Shown here piece after piece: positions 59,453 to 64,000 of a DNA stretch of 64,000 bases. Position numbers and translations under genes: made by a program. The notes under the pieces were generated by a model, which searched no databases, was not told where the DNA came from, and saw only the letters and a list, made by a program, of their open reading frames with translations. Position 1 is the first letter of the stretch. Each line of letters opens with the position of its first letter. This DNA is from Faunimonas pinastri. GTDB taxonomy: Bacteria > Pseudomonadota > Alphaproteobacteria > Rhizobiales > Afifellaceae. The DNA is taken from positions 1 to 64,000 of the forward strand of contig NZ_FOFG01000003.1 in the NCBI RefSeq assembly GCF_900110915.1, given 5' to 3'.

Positions 59453-60664
59453 ATGATGGATCTTGCCCGTGAATACACAGGCCGGACCCTGTCCGACCGC
59501 TCTGTGACCCTGCGATTTCCAGAGGAGGAGCATCGTGGCCGCCTCCGTCGTACGCAGCAGATCATGGCGGCGAGGGGGCTCGACGCGCTGCTGATCTTCG
59601 CGCAGGAGAGCCATTATTATCTCACCGGCTTCGACACGGCTGGCTACGTCTTCTTTCAGGCCGGTCTGGTCATGGCTGATGCCGGGCCGACCACCCTTCT
59701 GACCCGCACGCCGGACAAGCGCCAGGCCGAGGTCGCCTCTCTCTACGACGAGGTCCGGATCTGGCTGAACGCCGAAGACGCGAACCCCGCGCTGGACCTC
59801 AGGGCCGTTCTCGAAGAGCGTGGGCTGAAGGGCGCGAAAGTCGGCGTCGAGTTCGCGACATATGGCCTGACCGCCGCGAACGGCCGGCTGATCGAAGCGG
59901 CGCTTACCGGTTTTTGCACGCTGGAGGATGCCTCCGATATCGTGCGCGGCCAGCGGCTGGTGAAGTCTTCCTTGGAACTTGAACTCACCCGTGAGGCCGG
60001 GCGGCTGGCCGATGCGGCGGTGGAGGCGGCCATCGCTGCCGCTGCGCCCGGGGTTTTCGACACGGCACTCTCCGGCGCGGCGGTGACCGCGATGCTCCAG
60101 GGCGGAGGCGACATGCCCTCGGGCGGCCCATTGGTGAATTCCGGGCCGCGTGCGCTCTTCGGGCGTGGGATCGGAGGACCCCGGCGCATCGAGGCCCGCG
60201 ACCAGATCCTTGTCGAACTCGCGGCATCCGCCTGCCGCTACCATGTGGTGATCGAGCACACGCTGGCGGTGGGGCCGGTCGATCCGCGCCAGCAGGATCA
60301 GATGAAAGTCGCCATCCAGGCGCTGGAAGAGGTAAAGGATGCGGCCCGACCCGGCGTTGCGCTCGGGACACTCGACGACATCCACCGCCGCGTGCTCGAT
60401 GCCGCCGGCTTCGCCGAAATGCGGTACGCCGCCTGCGGCTACGCCCTCGGCTGCACCTTCAAACCGACCTGGATGGACGTCCCGCCGATGATCTATTCGG
60501 GCAATCCATTGATCGTTCGGCCGGGCATGGTGTTCTTCGTGCACATCATGATCCCCGATGTCTCGACCGGGCTCGTGGCCGGGGTTGGCCAGACATTCGT
60601 GATCCGTGAGCACGGGGCGGTAGAGACCTTCAGCGCGCTGCCCCTGCAGCTTTGGACGCTCTGA
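59453..60664 (+). CDS. M24-family (creatinase/Xaa-Pro dipeptidase-like) protein
   Basis: A 403-residue paralogue of the protein at 53183. Shared landmarks are FAQESHYYLTGFDTAGYVFF, NAEDANPALDLRAVL, VNSGPRALFGRG and TWMDVPPMIYSG. The metal-ligand stretch is again substituted (ILVELAASACRYHVVIEH). It follows the fused ATPase gene by 46 bases and closes the plus arm of the locus. Two M24 paralogues with one importer suggest sequential or stereo-specific hydrolysis of the same imported class. Confidence 0.83.
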   Translation: MMDLAREYTGRTLSDRSVTLRFPEEEHRGRLRRTQQIMAARGLDALLIFAQESHYYLTGFDTAGYVFFQAGLVMADAGPTTLLTRTPDKRQAEVASLYDEVRIWLNAEDANPALDLRAVLEERGLKGAKVGVEFATYGLTAANGRLIEAALTGFCTLEDASDIVRGQRLVKSSLELELTREAGRLADAAVEAAIAAAAPGVFDTALSGAAVTAMLQGGGDMPSGGPLVNSGPRALFGRGIGGPRRIEARDQILVELAASACRYHVVIEHTLAVGPVDPRQQDQMKVAIQALEEVKDAARPGVALGTLDDIHRRVLDAAGFAEMRYAACGYALGCTFKPTWMDVPPMIYSGNPLIVRPGMVFFVHIMIPDVSTGLVAGVGQTFVIREHGAVETFSALPLQLWTL

Positions 60665-60985
60665 CCGATGCAGGCATCATAGTTCACTGTCAGCCGGGCC
60701 GATCCGTGATGCTCGCGCCGGGATTCCGAGGCCGGAATCTCCATTTGCCCACGCGGGCGTTCACGAGCAGATCTGGGTGGCGGATCTGGAGCTGCCTCGC
60801 AATTCGACGACCAGTGTGCGAGGTGCGTCTGTGCGAGGTTGTCCCGCCTGTTTGACCTGTTTGGCGGCCGGGCCAAGCTAATGCCGGGCGTCGTTTATGC
60901 CGCCAGTCGGATATTCCGACCGCTCATATGCCGCGACCGGGTCTTGGCCGCGCCCGTCGGAACGAGAGGTCCCGTCAGCCCTCCG
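60665..60985. other. Intergenic stretch between convergent M24 and MFS genes, with a stem-loop
   Basis: About 320 bases with no recognised gene. A perfect hairpin, GATTCCG-AGGC-CGGAATC, lies at 60722-60739, 58 bases after the M24 stop, and may terminate the plus-strand operon. No convincing T-run follows. The remainder shows nothing I can name. Confidence 0.45.
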
Positions 60986-62263
60986 CTAACGCAGGGGAGC
61001 GACGTTTATGGCTGCGGGCCCCGCTCGGTGATCTGCTTGCCGGGTGCGCCCTAGAGCGAAGAAGACGCATGCGGCCAGCAGGCCCGCTGCGCCGAAGATC
61101 AGGCCGATCGTGTCGTAGGAGTGGAGGCGATCGTAGACTGCTCCGAGGACCAGCGGACCCACGAGGCCGCCGAGGTTGAAGACACCGAAGCAGAGGCCGA
61201 AGATCTTGCCGTAGGCCCGTTGTCCGTAGCGCTTGTTGAGCACGTAGGCCATCACGTCGCCCTCGCCGCCAAGGGCGGCCCCGAGCAGCATCGCGGCGAT
61301 GTAGGGGGACCCGTGCAGCGATGATACTGTGAGCAGGACGCAGCCGAGCGAAGCTGCGGCGAAGAAGATGAAGCCCAGAAGATAGGCCGACATGCGGTCG
61401 AGCAGGACGCCGCCGGCCGCGCGGCCGAGGATCACGACGATGCCCATGACGGAAAGGGTGGAGGCGGTTTCCGCCGGGCCCAGTCCGCGGTCGCTCAGGA
61501 TCGGCCCGAGCTGCGAGGTGGTCCCCCAGTAGATGGCCCCGATGACCGTGAAAGCGGCGACGAGCAGCCAGTAGTCCCAGGCTCTGAGCACCCTGAAGAA
61601 AGACGCGCGGTCCTCGTCCCTGAATGTGGCCTGTTCGGAAATGGCCACGGCCGGGCTCGGCGCGGCAAGATCGCCCGACGCGGCTCGTCGGCCCGGAACG
61701 TCCCGGTCCCTCACCAGGGTCAGCGCGTTGACGATGCCGACGATGGCGACGACGACCGCGAGGGCGACGAAGCCGCCACGCCAGCCGAACGACCCTTCGG
61801 CGAAGCGCGCGAGCATCGGCATGAGGACGCCGCCGAGCCCGATGCCGAGCGAGGCGATGGACAGGCTCAGCCCGAGATTGCGCTCGAACCATTTCGGCAG
61901 GATCGCGAGGACACTGGGCGGATTGGACGCGCTGCCCACGGCGCCCATGCAGAAGGCGAGGGCCACATACATGGGGAAGGACGAAATCCCGCCGAAGCAC
62001 GCGAGCAGCAGCGGCAAGCCGAGCGACGCGAAGAGGATGACCGGGCGGCTTCCGACGCGGTCGAGGATCGCTCCCGACGCGGTGGAGAAGATCGCGACGG
62101 CCAATTGGGCGACCGCGAATCCGGCCGACATCTGCGTTCGCGTCCAGCCCAGTTCCGCCAGCATCGGCTTGGAGAAGACGCCTAGTGTGAAAAGGTAGAT
62201 CGGGGCGAAAGAGAACGTCAGTGCGATCAGGCAGCCGACCAGAACGGACCACTTATTGCGCAT
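60986..62263 (-). CDS. Major facilitator superfamily transporter (oxalate/monocarboxylate-like)
   Basis: A 425-residue membrane protein with about twelve hydrophobic segments. The typical MFS loop after helix 2 reads GAILDRVGSRPVILFASLGL and its repeat is GGVLLDRMSAYLLGF. It starts at the ATG at 62263 (MRNKWSVLVGCLIALTFSFA); longer in-frame starts run through the promoter region. It is divergent from the GntR gene at 62523 and probably controlled by it. It most likely carries a small organic anion; this is inference. Confidence 0.88.
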   Translation of the reverse strand: MRNKWSVLVGCLIALTFSFAPIYLFTLGVFSKPMLAELGWTRTQMSAGFAVAQLAVAIFSTASGAILDRVGSRPVILFASLGLPLLLACFGGISSFPMYVALAFCMGAVGSASNPPSVLAILPKWFERNLGLSLSIASLGIGLGGVLMPMLARFAEGSFGWRGGFVALAVVVAIVGIVNALTLVRDRDVPGRRAASGDLAAPSPAVAISEQATFRDEDRASFFRVLRAWDYWLLVAAFTVIGAIYWGTTSQLGPILSDRGLGPAETASTLSVMGIVVILGRAAGGVLLDRMSAYLLGFIFFAAASLGCVLLTVSSLHGSPYIAAMLLGAALGGEGDVMAYVLNKRYGQRAYGKIFGLCFGVFNLGGLVGPLVLGAVYDRLHSYDTIGLIFGAAGLLAACVFFALGRTRQADHRAGPAAINVAPLR

Positions 62264-62413
62264 GCTAGCCTCCCGGTACGGCGGTCGCATGTGCCTGCCG
62301 CACCGTGACCAGCTCTTGGCTCTCGAGGAGCTCTTGTCTGTCCGGCCGGGCAGCTCGATCAGCGGTCCAGGCAGGACATGTGTAAAATCGACGATAATAT
62401 TTCGACTGTCAAA

Positions 62414-62425
62414 TGATCGATTATT
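62414..62425. promoter_or_regulatory. TGATCGATTATT site in the MFS/GntR divergent promoter
   Basis: TGATCGATTATT lies between the divergent starts in an AT-rich patch and forms part of ATCGATTATTTTTCGAT, which has 5-base inverted arms. The same 12 bases recur at 63237-63248, immediately after the GntR gene. A shared GntR-family operator is likely. Confidence 0.6.
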
Positions 62426-62522
62426 TTTCGATGCTGTCGGTTTGGTGGTTTCAAGGAGCGTGATCGGCGCGATCGTCGATGCTAAGCTGCATCCGCCTCC
62501 TGTCCGTTGAAGAGAATGACGC

Positions 62523-63239
62523 ATGCCATCTTTGATCACCTCCAGCGCGAAGGCCGGCAAGGAAACCCTGGCATCCGTCGTATACGACCAGCTGCGCCAG
62601 GATATCCTGACGGTTGCCGTGCCGGCGGGCAGCAAGCTGAACATCCGGGAACTCTGCGAGCGCTTTTCCGTCGGGCTCAGTCCCGTGCGCGAAGCGCTGA
62701 GCCGCCTGTCGATGGAGAAGCTCGTCAGTCAGGTGGATCACCGTGGCTTCACCGTCGCTCCCCTGTCGGAAGCCGACCTCGACGATCTCACCAGGGCGCG
62801 CTGCGCCATCGACGGAATGGCCCTGCGGCAATCGATGGAGGCCGGGGAGGCAGCCTGGGAAGAACAGCTGCTGCTCTCCTATCACCGCCTGTCCAGGACG
62901 CCGCGCTTCGGCGCGGAGGGAAGCCCGACCCGGAGTCCGATCTGGGAGGAGGCGCACCGCAATTTCCACCGTGCCCTGGTGGCGGGTTGCGGTTCGCGTT
63001 GGCTGGAAACCGTCAGCGGCCAGCTGTTCGAGGCTGCCGAGCGTTACCGCCATCTCGCCCGGCGCGGCGGCGCGACGAGGGTCAACGACGATGAACATCG
63101 TCCCATCATGGAAGCGGCACTGGCGCATGAGGTCGATCATGCGGTGGACCTGCTGTCGCGGCACTACGAACGGACGGCCGATCTCGTGAAGCTGGTGCTG
63201 CGCGATCCGGGAGCGACAAAGACCGTCGTTCCAAAATGA
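62523..63239 (+). CDS. GntR-family regulator, FadR subfamily (FCD domain)
   Basis: A 238-residue regulator. The winged helix spans about residues 15-80 (LNIRELCERFSVGLSPVREA, VDHRGFTVAPLSEADL). The FCD domain includes EEAHRNFHRALVAGC, DDEHRPIMEAALAHEV and SRHYERTADLVKLV, with the expected metal/acid-binding His and Asp residues. It is divergent from the MFS gene and upstream of a LivG-type transporter, and it is flanked on both sides by ATCGATTATT repeats, so it probably represses both transport systems. Confidence 0.92.
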   Translation: MPSLITSSAKAGKETLASVVYDQLRQDILTVAVPAGSKLNIRELCERFSVGLSPVREALSRLSMEKLVSQVDHRGFTVAPLSEADLDDLTRARCAIDGMALRQSMEAGEAAWEEQLLLSYHRLSRTPRFGAEGSPTRSPIWEEAHRNFHRALVAGCGSRWLETVSGQLFEAAERYRHLARRGGATRVNDDEHRPIMEAALAHEVDHAVDLLSRHYERTADLVKLVLRDPGATKTVVPK

Positions 63240-63275
63240 TCGATTATTGTAAGAATATCTATAAATAATCGATTG
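63237..63275. promoter_or_regulatory. Inverted pair of ATCGATTATT repeats downstream of the GntR gene
   Basis: ATCGATTATT (63239-63248) and its complement AATAATCGAT (63264-63273) face each other 15 bases apart in an AT-rich patch. The first overlaps the GntR stop codon and repeats the site at 62414-62425. It is a probable operator pair for the livG-type operon. Confidence 0.62.
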
Positions 63276-63367
63276 CAATCCCGAATTGTCGGCTGCACAT
63301 TCCCGGTGTGGCGCGAGAGAAGCCGGTCAGGCTCGGTGCCATTTGAGGCGGTTCGGGGAGTGAGAAC

Positions 63368-63451
63368 ATGAAGCTGGACGGCGGATCGCTTGGAACGGCG
63401 TCGGGCTGCGTGCCGCGCGACGGTCGTTATTCCCCTCGCGCCTGGCTCTGA
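63368..63451 (+). CDS. Short leader-like open reading frame (27 codons)
   Basis: An ATG at 63368 is preceded by a good ribosome-binding sequence (GGGGAG seven bases upstream) and opens MKLDGGSLGTASGCVPRDGR before stopping at TGA 63449-63451. It ends 13 bases before the ATPase start. The peptide matches no family I know. It may be a leader or coupling ORF, or the remnant of a lost first gene. Confidence 0.35.
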   Translation: MKLDGGSLGTASGCVPRDGRYSPRAWL

Positions 63452-63464
63452 CGGCGAGCCATCC

Positions 63465-64000
63465 ATGGCGCCGATCCTTTCGCTGCGCGGTGTGTCCAGA
63501 AGTTTCGGTGCGGTCGTGGTCGCTCGCGATCTCGACCTCGATCTGGCCGAGGGAGAAGCCCTTGGCATGCTCGGGCCGAACGGAGCGGGCAAGAGCACGC
63601 TGTTCGGGCTGATCACCGGGACGTTGTCGCTGAATTCCGGCACCATCTCCTTCGGCGGTCAGGACATCACGCATATTCCGGCCGCACAGCGCAGCCGCCT
63701 CGGCATGGCCCGATCCTTCCAGGTGCCGCAGCCTTTCTCCGGGATGACCGTTTTTGAAAATTGCGTCGCAGCCGGCGCTTTCGCCCGCAATCAGGCGGAA
63801 CGCGCCGTCTATGAGCGCGCAGCCTATGTCCTCGATCAATGCGGCCTGACGGCCAAGGCGAACGTCAAGGCCGGCACGCTGACGCTGCTCGACCGCAAGC
63901 GTCTGGAACTGGCGCGGGCGCTGACGACGCGGCCCAGATTGCTGCTTCTGGACGAGGTCGCGGGTGGGCTGAGCGAGCCGGAATGCGCCATCCTGATCGA
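63465..64000 (+). CDS. Branched-chain amino acid/amide-type ABC transporter ATPase, LivG type (partial)
   Basis: The first 178 residues of an ATPase that continues beyond the window. Walker A is MLGPNGAGKSTLFGLITGTL, the Q-loop region is MARSFQVPQPFSGMTVFEN and Walker B is LLLLDEVAGGLSEPE. The signature region reads LTLLDRKRLELARAL, lacking the SGGQ core, a variation seen in the LivG branch. It presumably starts a HAAT-type importer operon controlled by the GntR protein at 62523. Confidence 0.9.
   Translation, partial: MAPILSLRGVSRSFGAVVVARDLDLDLAEGEALGMLGPNGAGKSTLFGLITGTLSLNSGTISFGGQDITHIPAAQRSRLGMARSFQVPQPFSGMTVFENCVAAGAFARNQAERAVYERAAYVLDQCGLTAKANVKAGTLTLLDRKRLELARALTTRPRLLLLDEVAGGLSEPECAILI

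Noticed and set aside
1-64000. CRISPR arrays, tRNA or rRNA genes, riboswitches (cobalamin riboswitch before eutB considered)
   Set aside because: No regularly spaced repeats or tRNA cloverleaf signatures were noticed. The 98-base gap before eutB is too short and lacks a recognisable B12-box, so no riboswitch is claimed.

Overview
The window is GC-rich, densely packed DNA. It reads as an accessory or megaplasmid-like segment of an alphaproteobacterium of the Rhizobiales (Rhizobium/Ensifer/Shinella type). The basis is the very high density of ABC importers, each with its own regulator, the rhizobial-style IS3-family remnants, and the codon and protein style. No rRNA, tRNA, CRISPR array, phage structural gene or replication origin was seen. 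Organism assignment is inference only.

Layout. 1-114: the left end of an IS3-family element, cut by the window edge. 281-8112 (minus strand): DeoR-type regulator, oligopeptide ABC importer (two ATPases, binding protein, two permeases) and a divergent SHMT-like PLP enzyme. 8223-8949: transposase debris and a gene-poor stretch. 8950-16182: sugar-type ABC importer without an ATPase, divergent from a ROK regulator, an M81 (MlrC-like) metallopeptidase and a SIS-domain protein. 16438-23884 (minus): LacI regulator, spermidine-type ABC importer, an amidinotransferase/deiminase-family enzyme and a creatinase-like M24 protein. 24073-26465 (minus): class II aldolase, GhrA-like dehydrogenase and a frameshifted GntR regulator. 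26593-27434: internally deleted IS3-family copy with both inverted repeats. 27659-30337 (minus): two SDR oxidoreductases and an AraC regulator.

30565-44586 (plus): an unusual LuxR-HTH/periplasmic-binding-fold fusion regulator, ethanolamine ammonia-lyase EutBC, a ribose-type ABC importer, a NodB-type deacetylase, a cytoplasmic penicillin-acylase-family hydrolase, a nitrilase-family amidase and an amidohydrolase. 44767-47779 (minus): 5-oxoprolinase PxpABC with a dapA scrap inside; PxpC carries an extra biotin-carrier-like tail. 48031-48969: a 2-hydroxyacid dehydrogenase. 49083-60664: a divergent catabolic locus. Its minus arm is GntR, M20 carbamoylase-like hydrolase, class I glutaminase-like protein and M24 protein; its plus arm is an M24 protein, a dipeptide-type importer with fused ATPases and another M24 protein. 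60986-64000: MFS transporter divergent from a GntR regulator, then a LivG-type ATPase running off the end.

The common theme is import of small nitrogenous compounds followed by C-N bond hydrolysis: M20, M24 (four copies), M81, penicillin acylase, nitrilase, amidohydrolase, 5-oxoprolinase, deiminase family and ethanolamine lyase. The strongest candidates for something undescribed are the LuxR/binding-protein fusion next to a compartment-free EutBC pathway that also encodes amide hydrolases, and a proposed regulon sharing a GGTATACC palindrome in front of the nitrilase, pxpA and the GntR/M24 divergent promoter. All functional links are inferred from families and gene order; no database search was run.
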